A stretch of DNA of 64,000 nucleotides, taken from Lithodes maja. Its lineage: Eukaryota > Arthropoda > Malacostraca > Decapoda > Lithodidae. The position numbers were made by a program, and so were the translations under genes. Under the pieces are notes generated by a model. It was not told where the DNA came from. It made no database searches and saw nothing but the letters and a program-made list of their open reading frames with translations. This document shows positions 20,123 to 33,090 of the stretch, in pieces (position 1 is the first letter of the stretch; each line of letters opens with the position of its first letter). The stretch lies in assembly GCA_037953745.1 (NCBI GenBank), contig JBAKBP010013106.1:1-64000 (forward strand), in the 5' to 3' direction.

Positions 20123-20179
20123 CTCAAGACAGAGCAAGAATAGGGTCAACACAAAACACAACTTCACACACATCTAGGT

Positions 20180-21118
20180 CATCCATAAAATTTTAAGACT
20201 GAGTGTTCCACACATAGGTGCAGTTCAGTCTCTTGTCCTAATGCCGGCATTCCAGGCAACCATGTCAACTTGTCAAGTTTTTGGATTTGAGATCGGCACA
20301 TATAATCCGATCCCAGGTCTTCCTCGGTCCACCCCTTGGTGCAGCTCCCTCCACAATCACAGACCTGCATCTTTTCACCCAAGTTTGTTCATCCATTCTC
20401 TCCACATGCCCATACCATCCAGTCTACTTGTACACATCTCACTAATACTCTTTATACCTAATCGTCTCCTCAGCTCATCATTTGTTATTCTATCCTGCAG
20501 CCTGGCCCCACACATCCATCTCACTATTCTCATCTCATTACGTTCCATTCTGTTGACATCCTCTACTTTAACGGCCTATGTTTCTGAGGCATACGTCATT
20601 GCACTTCTAACACATGAGGCATACACCTTTCCCTTCAGGGGGAGAGGCGTTCTTTTCATGGTCAGAATTGGCAGCAGTTCTCTGAACTTCCCCCAGCCAC
20701 ATCGAATTCTAGCGACATTGCAGCCTCGGCCCCACCACCGGCAGAGATGGTATCTCCTAGGTAACAAAATTGTCCACTAGCTCCAATGACTCATTTCCAA
20801 AATTCACAGCCACAGGATCATCATTAACACAAGCTCGCCTTTGCACACTACGCACTCAAATTTCTTGATTTTTACTTATCCTACGGCAGGGGTCCTTTTA
20901 TTCTACTATAACGCTTTACTCCCATGGTGCACCCAACATCGACAGATGCTACACTGAATCGAGTTAGCGCCCACACCCTTTCCACACACTGCACATGGGA
21001 ATGCACCGCTCTTTTCCACATTGCCTCGTCTCAATCTACAATGCATAACCTTGGTTTAATAGTGACTCTTAAACCCTTGCTCGCCATGTCCTCTCTCCAT
21101 CTCCTATACCCTAGAGAT
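20180..21118 (-). mobile_element. LINE family G, copy 3
   Basis: Minus-strand decayed copy. Recognisable pieces are WREDMASKGLRVTI (about 21110), a degenerate Cys/His finger (about 20930-21000), KFECVVCKGEL (about 20850), LLPRRYHLC (about 20770) and VYASCVRSAMTYASET (about 20620). The finger is again the CAVCGKGVG type of copy 2. Stops and frame changes throughout. Confidence 0.65.
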
Positions 21119-21598
21119 GGTAAGCCTAATTTCCTTAATCTCTTCTCATATGATAATTCTCTCAATTCTGGGATTATCCTAGTTGCAGCTCTAAACTTTT
21201 TCCCAGCTTATTTATGTGTTTTTTTAAATGTGGTGCCCACACCACTGTCGCATACTCCAGACTTGGTCTAATGAATGTTTTTATTATTTTCACCAGCATT
21301 CTTTCGTTTATATAGTTAAAAGCTATTTTTATTCTGTTTAACAGTCCATAGGCTTCTCCCACTATCTTATTTATATGATTCTCAGGTAAAAGATCACCCC
21401 TGACAGTTATCCCTACGTCCTTTTCTTTCTCTGATGGGTTAATACAGTACTGTGTATGTTTCCTAACTTATATTCCATATGAGGCCTTCTTTTACTTATT
21501 CACATTTTCCACAACATGACATTTGTTTGTGTTAAATTCTATTTTCCACTTCTTGCTCTATTGATCTATCCTATCCAAATCCCTCTGTAGACTGTGTT
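21119..21598 (-). mobile_element. LINE family A fragment
   Basis: Minus-strand piece of the C-terminal half of LINE A, including GEAYGLLNRIKIAFNYINE and IIKTFIRPSLEYATVVWAPH (about 21362-21180). It is close to the intact counterpart at 56330-56480. The RT active site is not included. Confidence 0.78.
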
Positions 21599-21869
21599 TG
21601 CGCCTTGATGTGTACATGCGAGTGTTATGTCGTCTGCATAAGAGGCTGTGTGTATCTGGGGTGTGTGGGGTATGGGTAGGTTGTGTATGTTTATATTGAA
21701 AAGTGTTTGTGACAAGACAGATCGCTGAGGGAGTCCGTTTGTGAAATTTCTGATGTTCGATGACTGGCCAGCAAATCTTACATGAGCACATCTGCCTGCT
21801 AGATATTTGGCCAGCCATCTTTTTGTGTTAAGAATTTTGTTTGTAAGGTTGTGGCGGCGGATGGCTTAA

Positions 21870-22270
21870 CCCATTGGCTGCGGAAAACGTAGCACTACGT
21901 TTTAGCAAGTTACAGGCTTAAAAAGCCTGTAAAAGCCGTAGAAATCAAGTGTCAGTGGGCGGGACCGTGAGGGGCCCACCTCCGACCATCAGCACGTCCG
22001 TCTGTACACTGAGGTCCCAGACCCGGGTCTCAGCAGTGCTGCCAAAGGCAAAAAGTGCTACATTGCTAACAAATAGCGAGTTTTCCCCAATGTCTATGGT
22101 AGCGCTGCGGGTGAACCCTGCGAGGTATGAAGCTCATTCTAGTGTCATTTTGAAGCTATTTTAGTCTAGTTTTCGGCAGAATACATTTAATTTCATGCAG
22201 ATAATTGATTAATCATTCAGGAGTGCCTGAATATGCCCTAAATAGCCCAATTATGCCTGCAGAGAAAGGG
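21870..22270. mobile_element. piggyBac-type MITE, second family
   Basis: A 401-bp non-coding element between two TTAA sites (21866-21869 and 22271-22274), inserted in the reverse transcriptase region of LINE J. The ends CCCATTGGCTGCGG and, inverted, CCCTTTCTCTGCAGG are similar but imperfect. It is distinct in sequence from the MITEs at 11831 and 53527. Confidence 0.7.
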
Positions 22271-22568
22271 TTAAAAAGATTTACTAATGTCAGTTGTAAC
22301 GAGAAGTGTTCTGTGTGGTGGCCTAGCTGAATTGATGCCATCAAAAAGTTTTTGTGTGAGGTCTGTAAGAAGGGTGTTTGTGGAGTGTAGTGGCCTAATG
22401 CCGTGTCGGCGTGTTGTGATGTAGCTAGGTGAATGTGAGGTGTTCGGTAACTTTTGAGGGGGTGCAAAGGAGTGATAGGGCGGTGTGAAGAAGTGTGGGG
22501 TCTTTGTTTGGTTTGGGGATTGTGATTTCTTACAGTTTCTTACAGTAGATCCTCTGGAAAAAGGCAAA

Positions 22569-25500
22569 CTAGGCCTGTGTATCCAGCTCAGTACCAGTAC
22601 TTGCACTGCTGCAGTCGTTCACGGTGTTGGCGGCGGCGGTAGCAGACGCAACATTTTTACTATCCTGTATTTTTGTTTTATAATCAAACTTCAAATCTAA
22701 TCTTCCCCATGCTTTATCAAGATTACTTTCAAACTCCCTTATTGATTCGGAATCGACTACATACTGGGGCAGTGCGTTCCACTCATTTACCACTCTATCA
22801 CAAAATGAGTTCTTTGCCTTCTCAAGCCTATTTCTTTCTTTGTAAATTTTCTTTGAGTGTTCTCTCGTTCTTGTTCCCTCCCGCATCAAGAAGATACCTT
22901 CACACACATCCTCATCATACTTTCCTGACACTATCTTAAAAGTCTCTATCATATCCCCTCTCTTTCCTCCTATATGCCAGTGTCGGAAGCCCCAGTGTCC
23001 TCAACCTCTGCTCATAGCCCGCGTTCTTCAACGTTGGTACTAGCTTGCTAGCTCTCCTCTGCACTTTCTCCACTGCTTCTATATCCTTTACCATATATGG
23101 AGCCCACACCTGGTTTGCATATTCCAGGTGCGGCCTAACCAGCGCTGTATAGAGATTCCTGAAGATTTCTTCGTCAAGTGACACAAATGTCCTTATCATC
23201 CCTACAATTCTATTGGCTTTGTTTATCTTTTACGCTAAATGTTCTGAGAAATTTAACTTATTGTCTATCACTACTCCTATATCCTTTTCTGCATTCACTT
23301 CCTCCATCGCTTCATACATACTGTATCCTACCTTGTCTATCTTGCTTGTCCCAATCCGCATGTACTTGCATTTTTTTGGATGAAAAGGCATTAACCAATG
23401 CTCAGACCATCCCTTCATGCCCTCCACATCTCCTTGAAGCAAACCCACATCTTCCTTACTCCTCACTCTTCTATACAGCTTAGTGTCACCCGCATACAGG
23501 TATACCTCACTTCCATTAGTTATAACTTCAGGTAAGTCGTTGATAAATATAACGAACAGTAGTGGTCCCAACACAGATCCCTGAGGAACCCCACTTGTAA
23601 TTTCCCTCCACCCCGAGCCTATTCCATTCACCAGCACCCTCTGTCTCCGATCTTCAGGAAGGCTTCTATCCATTTCACACATTTCTCCCCTATATTATAG
23701 CTTCTAACTTTCTCTATTAACCTTTTATGTGGGACCTTATCGAAGGCCTTCATAAAATCACAATATACCACGTCTATTACATCACCATCCTCTAGAATTT
23801 GCATCCAATCATCTACCACCTTAATTAGCTGTAGTACCGTCGACCTCCCCGGCAAGAATCCGAACTGTCTCCCACTGAAAAGTTGGTTTGATTTCATATG
23901 CTCCATTATTCCTTCTCTAATTACCGTTTCCATTAGTTTACACACAACACTTGTCAAACTGACTGGTCTATAATTTCCTGGGTCATTTCTCTTTCCCTTC
24001 TTAAATATAGCTGTTATGTTCGCCTCTCTCCAGTCCATCGGGATTTGTCCTGTATTAAACGATACCTCAAATAACATTTTCAATGGCTCTACTAACATCT
24101 CACCTCCTTCCTTTATGATTCTTGGGTGTATCCCATCCGGTCCCGGGGACTTACTTCTGTTCATTTTTTCTATAGCCCTTCTTATTCTAGCATGGAAAAA
24201 CTCTATTAGTTCTAGTGCAGGTGCCTGTTTGATGGGAATATTTGGCAGTGCATCATCCGACTCTACTGTTAGTACCCCCCCAAAGTATTGCCCCAGCACC
24301 TCTGCTTTCTCCTTATCCGTCTCCACTCTACTCCCATCATCCAACCCCCCTACCAGCTCCGGGATCCCTACTCTTCTCGTTAACTTTTCCTGAATGTACT
24401 TCCAGAATATTTTTGGATTATCCTTCACGTTTCTTGCAATCTCTCTCTCCCTTTCCCTTTCCTTGTCTCCCACCTTATTTTATTGTTTATCTGTCTACGT
24501 TCCAAATCCACTAATTTAGCTTCTATACTAGACCCCCTGTTCTTTTTTAACACTTTTAATCTATCTCATAATCGTTTCTTTCTTCTTATCAAAGTCCACA
24601 GCTTTCTTTTCATTGGTAATTCTGGGTTCGTTCTTTTCCTCAATTTTGTTTTATCCTTATATTCCCTTACTGGTACACATTTGGATATAACATCCTCCAG
24701 TTTGACTCTAAACTTCCTCCACAATCCTTCAGCGTCTTCACCGTTCAAGTATTCCCCCCCAGTCAATGTCCAGACACCTTCTCAGCAGCTCATAATCTGC
24801 TCTTGTCATACATGTATATTTTTTTATTGCTTCTATCATCCCTCTCTGTTTTAATATTGCAACTAAAACTTATACAGGCATGGTCACTACGACCTATAGG
24901 GCTATCCACATTGACATGTTCTACTATATCCTCCTCATTGCTAAAAATTAAATCAAGTACACTCCCCTGCTTCCCATCTCTATATCTTGTCATCTCTGTA
25001 ATATGTTGCGTTAAAAAACAATCTCTTACTTTCTCTATAAACTTGTTTTCAAGGCTACACTGTCCCGCTGGAGTAGTACAATTTGCCCAGTTGATCCTTG
25101 GCTAATTGAAATCACCAATCAAAATCTTATATTTGTTCTCTCTATTATCTATTTCCTCCATTGCTTTCAGTAGGTTATCATCCTCTTCCCTACTATTATT
25201 TGGGCTTCTATATATAGAGGCAATTAGAATTGACCCTCTTGTACATTTTACTTCAATACACAAATACTCACAATACTGCTGACTCATATCCACCTCATTT
25301 ACCTTGAGCTCTTTTTTTACATAAATAAACAGCCCTCTTCCAACCTCTGCTCTAATAGCATTCCTCTCATACAACTCAAAACCCTCCAAACTATACTCCA
25401 CCAGTCCCCTTTCAATTCTAGCATTTTTTGGTCTTACTTCTTGTAAGGGTATGACATCAGGTTTTTCCTCTTCATGCTGCAACCTACATATCAGTTCTCT

Positions 25501-25580
25501 TTTCTTGTCCTGGGTAAACACATCCACATTACTAAACATAATCCTTAATCTTTCTACCATTCCTTCAGCAGCTACATCAT
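22569..25580 (-). pseudogene. LINE C ORF2: endonuclease and reverse transcriptase, inactivated
   Basis: The endonuclease reads from about 25570: LRIMFSNVD, the ASIYRSPN motif, ILIGDFN followed by a stop (25102), and RSDHACISF (about 24880). The RT begins near 24473 with GPDGIHPRIIKE, NYRPVSLTSVVCKLMETV, YCDFMKAFDKVPHKRL (about 23755) and GVPQGSVLGPLLF (about 23600). The catalytic box reads YAGDTKLY (about 23485), with Gly in place of the first essential Asp, so the polymerase is dead even apart from the frameshifts near 23640, 23230 and 22950. The C-terminal HLEYANQVWAPYMVKDIEAV block is intact. Confidence 0.78.
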
Positions 25581-25609
25581 CCCGCTCCTCCTGTCCGTGC
25601 CCTATTCCC

Positions 25610-26704
25610 CCCCTCACACTACTGGTACTGGGTCTGCAGCTTCTTCTGCCTCTCCCCAAGACTCTTCCACCCTGCTCTCCACCTCTGCCACAACTTCTGT
25701 CACATTCTCTTCCCTCCCTGCTCTCCCTCTCCCTTCCATTCTTATAAACCACTTCCTCAATTTCCCGTCCCTTACTCTCCAGAAAAACTTCTTCTTATCC
25801 TCCTCACCCAACTTTCCATTTTCCTCATCAGCCTTTTCCTGTAGTTCCTTTATTTTTTTTCTTTGTTCTATGCTCAAATCCTTCTTTAATCTTATATGTT
25901 TCAGTTCTTCACTTGTGTTTAGTCTCCAACTAAAATTTGTCACAGTCTCTACCACTGCCCTGGTTTTAAACTGTACCCTTATAGGTCTCATCTCCCCCCC
26001 TTCTATATCTACCTATCCTACTGACTTCCTCCACCTGCCCATCCCATCCACATCCATCTACATCAACAGCTTTCATGACCTCCTTCACTTTCTCCATATC
26101 TCTCACTTTTCTCACTCCATTATCATTCATATGAGCCTCTATATCTCCATGCATGATTATACCTCTATCCCTGTCCTGGCCTCGCTCACGACACTCTCCT
26201 TGTTCTTCATGACACCTACGACTGCACTCTCAAATTTTGTTTTTGTCTTATTCATTTCCTCCTTTTGTTCTTTCACAATTTCCTCCAAATCCTTAACTTT
26301 CTGTTCACCTACCACCGCCCATGCAGTTGACTCCTTCACTTCCTTGAATCGTCCTTCGTATTCCATCAGCTGCTCCTTTAATGCCACATTCTCTGCTCCC
26401 AATTCCTCTGCCCTTTTTAATACCATCTCTAGGTTCTTATTAGCTTCCGAAATAGGCCCACATTCGCTTCCTTCACTAAGCCTAGGCCTATTCCCTGCCC
26501 CCCCCCCAACGCACCACATAGTTCGCACAATACCTTGATTTTCTCACCAATGTCCCCCTTCCATTTCTCCGTTTCACTCTTCCACTTTTCCAGATCCTTC
26601 ACAACATTAATAATCTCTTCGACCTTTCTATCTGTACTCCTAAACCCACGAAATCGCTCTAACCTTTCTTCCGACTCCGAGATTCCCGCCGTTCCATCCG
26701 CCAT
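25610..26704 (-). pseudogene. LINE C ORF1, frameshifted
   Basis: RNA-binding ORF1 of a CR1-type LINE. It starts at an ATG (26704) with MADGTAGISESEERLERF. A long heptad-rich, probably coiled-coil stretch follows (VEEIINVVKDLEKWKSETEK; then ENVALKEQLMEYEGRFKEV). The C-terminal RNA-binding block contains GEMRPIRVQFKTRA and DLSIEQRKKIKELQEKADEE. At least three frame changes (near 26480, 26155 and 25980) break it. ORF1 proteins coat LINE RNA in the particle that carries out target-primed reverse transcription. Confidence 0.65.
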
Positions 26705-27420
26705 GTTTGTTTACAATCACTACACTCCAGCTGACCCTTGTTAAATTACTCGTTTTACAATATAAGTTATTATATAACTCACCCCTCCACCACACCAATT
26801 TTTCCCCCTAGCACTTCACCAGTCCTTCCTCTCCTCGCTCGCTCAGTATGTTCTCGATATTCCGTTATATTTAATCTTGCACATGATAATATGTCGGAGC
26901 TCAAAAACTACGTCCACCTCCCACCACCGCCTGACCGACGGTGATGATGACACCATGCTTCCAAATGTTAGGTATTATGTTGTGTGAATAGCTGTAATTT
27001 GATATTTTGGTGATTGCTTGAATGCCTTGTGGTCCCAGGTGTCTTAAGGTGTATGTTACTTATTTTGTCTGGGCCACAGGCAGTTGAGTGTTTGAGGTTG
27101 TCGATGATGTGCTTTGTCTGACTGCTAATGAAGGGTGCATAGTCCAGGTCTGTAGGGAATAGTCACTTTCGTTGGATGACTCGTTGATTGTCAAACGGGG
27201 GTTAAGACGGCCGACTTGTGAAAAATTATTGATGAGAATGTTTGCTTGTTGTTTGTTTGAAGGTATGGTATCTGTTGTTGTGATGGCAGCATGTGATTGT
27301 GTTGTGTTGCTGTTCGAGAGTTTAGTTGGCACTTTTGGTGATGATGTAAGAGACAGGAATTCTCAGGACAGGTATGTGGGATCCCACCAGCTTCAGCATC
27401 ACTGTGCCACCTCTAAGTAA

Positions 27421-27639
27421 GATTATCATGTAAGGCCTCCAGATTGACCACAGCAACACTGATGGTTATGTGGAGGCCTAGTTAAGTGGCTATCAGGATA
27501 CAATAAAGGAAACTGTTCGTGCTAGTCAATTTATGCAGAGCTTCACTGGTTTACAAGTCAGCACCACATAATACTGTCTTGTGACACTGTTGAGGCTGAT
27601 GTGATTCAGGTAATACTGTCTGATACAGGCCACCTGTCT
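27421..27639. other. unassigned junction between LINE J and LINE F
   Basis: No motif recognised. It may be the diverged endonuclease end of LINE F or the outer part of J. Confidence 0.3.
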
Positions 27640-28591
27640 ATCACCTACCACACCTTCCCACTCTGAACCTGTTTTGGTGACTAAATGGCATTACGATAGG
27701 GCAGACTGGGAGGGTCTTCAAGGTTTCTTTATTGATATTCCCTGGACCTCTTTCTTTTCTAATGATGCACACACCACCTTGAGCCACATACAAGATTTTG
27801 TAAAAATTGGAATGGAAACTTTTATTCCTCATCAAAAGTACAGTAAAAGATATAATTCACCTAAATGGTTTGACCATAATTGTGCTAGAGTAACTGAACA
27901 AAAAGCAATAGCCTGCAGTGCATACACAAGATCAAAAACACATGAAACCTTTAATTACTTTAGAAACATCAGAAATCATGCCAAAACTGTATTAAACCTA
28001 ACTAAATCAAACTTTCTCCACAAGCAGGCAAATAAACTTCTAAATAATCCAAATGATAAGAAAATATTTTGGTCTACTCTTAACTCATTCAAATCCAACT
28101 TCACTACTGCTTCATCCATTCCACCATTAAAATCTCCGACTGGCAATCTTGTAAGTGACCCACGAGGTAAAGCTAACCTTGCGGATATTTTCTCCACCAA
28201 CTCAACCTTAGATGAAATAAATCAAGATGTCCCTGTACTTAATTTTAATTCGCCTGAAATTCCCTCACTTAAGATCCACACCAGACATGTCAAAACTATT
28301 TTGCATAATCTCTCGGTAGATAAGGCTCCTGGTCCAGATGAAATTCCTCAAATAGTACTTAAGAATTGGTCCTTGGTGCTCGCTCCTGTATTGGCAACAT
28401 TTTTCTGTCTGTGTACTCATACCTCATGCTTCCCAGTACCCTGGAAAGAAGCAAACATCCATCCAGTTCCTAAAAAAGGTGCCTCTTCAGATCCATCAAA
28501 CTACAGACCAATAGCTATAACTTCCACTCTTGGTAAAGTCTTTGAAATTATATTAAATAATCACATAATTAAGCATCTTCTATCTATCTAT

Positions 28592-31268
28592 CTATTGCCT
28601 GACGCCGTGATCCCCGAAGGGGTGGCCACGAACGAACCGCCCCCATGCACCTCTGTCCCCAGTCAGTCGACGCCCCTCCCCCCAACCAGCACCGCCTTCA
28701 TTCATGTAGTTCCTCACTCCATCCTTCCACCTCATATTCGGTCTACCTCTCCCCCTCTGTCCCTCCACCTCGCTCTCGTACACCCTCTTAGTCATTCTCT
28801 CGCTTTCCATACGTTCCATATGGCCGAACCATCTCAAGTTGTTCCTTTTCACACTTTCCAGCACATCTACCTCCACACCACACCTCCTTCTTACTTCCTC
28901 ATTAGTCTGTCTATCCCTCCATGTAATTCCGCACACACTCCTTAAGTAATTCATTTCCACTGCTCTCACTCTTGGTCTGAGTCTCTCAACCAACGTTCAT
29001 GCTTCGCTTCCGTAAGTCAGTGTCGGGATTACCACACTGTCATGCAAGGACTTCTTCACTTCCATGCTGACCACCCTATTTCTTGTTACTGCTTTTAGCG
29101 TTCCTACAACCCTCTTCCCCTGTTGTACCCTCTCCCGCACCTCTTCATCCATAGTCCCATCTTTACTCAACACACTGCCCAGATACTTAAAAGAGTTGAC
29201 GATCTCCATAGCCTGACCGTTCAGCTTCACCTCACACTCTGTGACTTCACCCCTTTCGAAGACCATAACCTTGCTCTTCCCCGTATTTACCTTCAAATTC
29301 CGTTTTTCGCACACTGTTCCAAACTCATTTACCAGACCCTGCAACTCCCATTCATTATCACTCATCAGAACTGTATCATCCGCAAACAGCAGTATAGGTA
29401 GCTTCCACTCAATTCCCTCCCTTTTCAGCGATACACCAACATCCACTGCTCTTGATAGTATTTCTTTCATAACTCCATCCATATATACAGTAAACAACCA
29501 CGGGGACATCACACACCCCTGTTTCAAACCAACATTCAGGTCAAAGAACTCGCTCTGCTCACTCTCCACACGTACTGCCGCCTTTGCACCCTCATACATG
29601 CTCTTCACTGCTTTCAGCAACTTGCCCTCTACTCCGTATATTCTAAGTACTTTCCACAAACCTTCTCTATCCACTCTGTCATAGGCCTTCTCCAAGTCCA
29701 TAAAGGCAACATACACCTTTTGTTTCTTCTCCAGATACTTCTCCACAACACAATTCAGGGTAAAAATCTGATCTACACATCCTCTTCCCTTCCTAAAGCC
29801 TCCCTGCTCGTCGCCTATCCATTTCTCCGTTCTCACTCTCACTCTCTCAATCACTACCCTACTGTATACCTTCCCTACTACGCTTAGAAGACATATTCCT
29901 CGGTGGTTACCACACACTCCTCTTTCCCCTTTGCCCTTATATAGGGGGACTATTATGCCAGTCTTCCAGTCATCGGGTGCACTCCCCTTCTCCCATGCTA
30001 GTTTGCACATTTTCCATACCCATTCTATCACTATCTCACCACCATACCTCAACATTTCCCCACACACTCCATCTGTTCCTGGTGCTTTCCCCAACTTCAC
30101 TCTTTTCATGGCTTCCCACACTTCTGACCTCCTGATCCCCACCTCCTCCTCCACTACTTCTCTTCTTCTCCCTCCCATACCATATCCAGCTATGTTTGCT
30201 GGCTCTTCATTCCTTTCATTTAGCAACTCACTGAAGTACTCCCTCCATCTTTCGACTCTCTCTTGCTTCTCGGCTAGCATTCTCCCATTCTTATCTTTCA
30301 CACCCTTACTGTTTCCCTTGCTACCTTCCCTAACTTTCTTGACTTCTTTCCAGAACAGTTTCTTACTCTCCCTCCATTTTACACTCAGATTCCTTCCAAA
30401 TTCCTCATCTACTCTTCTCTTACTTTCCTTCACTACTCTCTTCACCACCCTCTTACTCTCCACGTACCTCGCTCGTTTCTGTCTCTCGGAATCTTCATTC
30501 CCTCTACTACCCAACCACTCTCTATATGCTTTCTTCTTTTCTTCCACAGCTATTCTTACCTCTTCTGTCCACCATGCTGTACCTTTCACTCCCCTCCCTC
30601 TTCTCCTCACTCCACACACCTCCTCACATGCTGCACAGATCTCATCCTTAAACACCTTGCTCATCTCCTCCACTTCCTCCATAACTTCCAGGTCGAACCC
30701 ACCTAGTCGTCTTTCCACTGCTCTCCTGTACTCCTCCCTGACTTCCTCCTCCTGCAACCTCTCCACCCTCCTCACCATTCCACCCTCCTCTCGCCTCCCT
30801 CCCGCTCTCCTCACCCACTTCTTTTGTATCCTAACCTTAGCTACCACTACATAATGATCAGACAGACCCCCTCCAATACCCCTATACACCCTAGCATCCA
30901 TCACAGATTTCTTCATTCGTTCATCCACACATACATAATCAATCAATGACTTTCGTTCCACCACTGTCTTATCCTTCATTGTCAACATCCGTTTCCACGT
31001 GTACCTGTGGATCATTCTGTGTCGGAAGAAGGTGTTGGCTATCCACAGCCTCCTCCCCACACATACGTCCACAAGTGCACTACCATTCCCATTCACCTCT
31101 GATGGTACCCCCCACCCTCCCACCACTCCCTCAACTTTCCTATCACCCACCTTACCATTCATATCCCCAATCAGAAATATTCTTTCGTTCTTGTCAAACT
31201 TCTCCAGGCACGCCTCCACATTCATCCAGAACTCCTCTTTCTTTCTTTCAAGTATATCCTGTGTCGGG
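28592..31268 (-). pseudogene. RTE LINE ORF2, endonuclease C-half and reverse transcriptase, one stop
   Basis: The frame is open from the LTR junction at 31268 down to 29000. Endonuclease motifs ERIFLIGDMNGKVG (about 31170) and GLSDHYVVVAKV (about 30855) are followed by a basic linker. The RT has GKAPGTDGVCGEMLRYGGE (about 30080), NHRGICLLSVVGKVYSR (about 29900), VAFMDLEKAYDRVDREGL (about 29700), GLKQGCVMSPWLF (about 29530) and LLFADDTVLMSDN (about 29370). After a single in-frame TGA (28997-28999) the same frame continues through NLRWFGHMERMESERMTKR to the stop at 28592. Apart from that stop and the LTR insertion, the element looks competent. It is the candidate driver of SINE A. Confidence 0.83.
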
Positions 31269-33087
31269 TGTGACGCACCCAGTGCGTGGCAACGCAACCT
31301 GATTGTACTCCTTGGTACTCCACTGTACCGCCACTGTGTGGTACCGCTGTACCGCTGTACCGTGCTGGCTGCTTATATTGAGTGTGACAACGTATAACTA
31401 TGTTCTTTGTATCTCTGCAAAGGTCTCGTCATGTGCTAACCAGTGGTGGGTTTTGTTTTAAGCCATGTCGAGACCTTCCATTTAATATGTAGTATCAATA
31501 GAGAAGTTGATAGATAAGACAATGGGAGTTCAGAGAGAGAGAGTGAGTTAGTTTTCAGAGCGAGAGGGTAGCAACGCGCCACGCTGCCGGAGTGGTGGTT
31601 GCCAGACGTATGGACCGGTTGGCAGCCTTGCGCTTATAGCTAGGTGCGACAGGGTTGGTAGTCCATTGCCGCCTGCCTATGTTGCCTGGGTTGCCCATGT
31701 TGTCGTACTGCACATTGCCTGGAGGCTCGCTGTGTGTTCCATGATCAGGTTGCCTAGAACCTTTGAGATTCTAACATCCCTTGCCCTCTCTCCCAATTTC
31801 TCACGGTTGCACTCTTTCTCTCTGACGACATTACTCTCATTTCATTCTTCTCTCTATTTAAATGCATAACCTTCCCTTGAGGTCCTAAAGGAGTTTCAGC
31901 ACTCACCTCTCGTATTACTCTTAGGACAAGCATATATTTACATGTATTAGATTTAAGGGGTTAATGTGAACAGCGATCTTCTTGATGAGGATAGTTGGTG
32001 AACGTTCTACATGTTCACGAGTTATATGCCCAGCTCATCATCCAATTTGTGACTAGACTAGTGCCATGTGTAAGAGCCCGACCATGCCCAGGAGTTGTCT
32101 GTAGAGGGGCGAGGACTTAGCCTTGATTTGCCTACCGAGCCAGGAGCGAGTGCAGTACCAGAGACTACAGCTCGCTCGTAGTGCCGGTATAGTAGAGTAA
32201 CGTAATTTATCTGTCCTTGTGTTCTCTGCAGTCTTTTCCTGGGTTCTCGCTTTCGGTGCTGGGACTCGTTGTTCCTGTGACTTGGCCTGCTAGCTAGAAC
32301 ACATGGGGATGATGAGTGGGTGATATCTTTATTTTACTATGCATTGCAGCTCTCTTTAAGTTTATGTATATAACACTTTACAATACACATTACTCACACA
32401 CAAGACAACACTATTAATACTTTCATGTATCAATTAACTGCACTGTCGTTTTGCTGCTGTGTCCGGAGTTCCGTTGCGTAGGGCGCATACGGACTCAGAG
32501 GGGAGACAGAGTGAGAGAAGCGAAGTAGCCTATGCGGTAGTAGGCTACCGGCGCAGTACTGTTGCCTGCAACCTTTTAGTTATTCCAAGTATAGATTCAT
32601 TCTTATAATAAGTGACTACTATTTATGTTCCTTCCATGTGTATTATTAGGTATCTACTGGATCATGAACATCTTGTATGCTACATGCTAGTGCATGTTAG
32701 TAGGGGACAGTTATTCTAGTGCACGCGCTTTCAAGTAGGCGTGTACATTTGTCATTTAGCATTTCACTGTCATACCTTTAGCCTGCTTCTATTCTACATT
32801 ATTAGAGGCTTAATATTAACATAGTTTCTTGAGTATTGCATTTCTTTAGTAATAACGTAACCTATAAATGTCTGAGGGAGTTTAGCCTCATAGCCTACCC
32901 CTGTTGTACACTTTCGCCGAGTTAAGGTACCTCGTTACCATAGACGATAACTCTGTAGGGCGTTGGTGCTTTTGTTGTCTGGAGCATATAGTATTTGGGA
33001 CTGGAATCGAGCGTGTCGTTGTCACATAAGCCATTTCTGTCCTACGATCAAGAATCCCGAATATGTATTGCCGATCCAGCCGTAACA
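31269..33087 (+). repeat. 5' LTR
   Basis: 1819 bp, TG...CA bounded. Compared by eye with the 3' LTR, only three substitutions were noticed: GTGGTGGGTTTT versus GTGGTGGATTTT near 31446, GTGCATG versus GTGTATG near 32697, and TTAACATAG versus TTAACGTAG near 32819. The opening has a repeated CCGCTGTACCG motif. Confidence 0.93.
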
Positions 33088-33090
33088 AAA

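Larger units (their letters stand above)
22527..26940 (-). mobile_element. CR1-like LINE (family C), nearly full length
   Basis: A 4.4-kb minus-strand element inserted in LINE J. A 5-bp duplication GTGAT lies at 22522-22526 and 26941-26945. It has a 5' region, ORF1 (about 26704-25610), ORF2 with endonuclease and RT (about 25580-22569), and a short 3'UTR ending in repeats of ACTGTAAGAA. Stops, frameshifts and a mutated RT active site show it is dead. Confidence 0.82.
21599..27420 (-). mobile_element. LINE family J, central part, split by a MITE and by LINE C
   Basis: Three minus-strand pieces of one element: 26946-27420, 22275-22526 and 21599-21865. The upstream piece carries STACGPDKISNIHLK (about 27080) and NIWKHGVIIT. 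The middle piece resumes with TIPKPNKDPTLLHTALS and runs to TTDISKSF. The last has NLTNKILNTKRWLAKYLAGR and a YADDITLACT active site (about 21640). Removing the inserts brings the pieces together in coding order, with one stop at the MITE site. The element is broken at 21599, where the LINE A fragment begins. The 3' end of this copy is missing. Confidence 0.7.

Noticed and set aside
21558..21818. 86-codon minus-strand frame at the LINE J active site
   Set aside because: It is the wrong frame; the RT motifs of J are read in the neighbouring frame.
25597..26538. Plus-strand Ser/Phe-rich 313-codon frame
   Set aside because: Antisense shadow of the coiled-coil-coding ORF1 of LINE C.
29931..30854. 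Plus-strand Ser/Leu-rich 307-codon frame
   Set aside because: Antisense shadow of the RTE reverse transcriptase; no protein-family motif.
31666..31869. Short frames present in both LTRs (also 44932-45135)
   Set aside because: Identical only because the LTRs are identical; no motif and no sign of an LTR-encoded protein.
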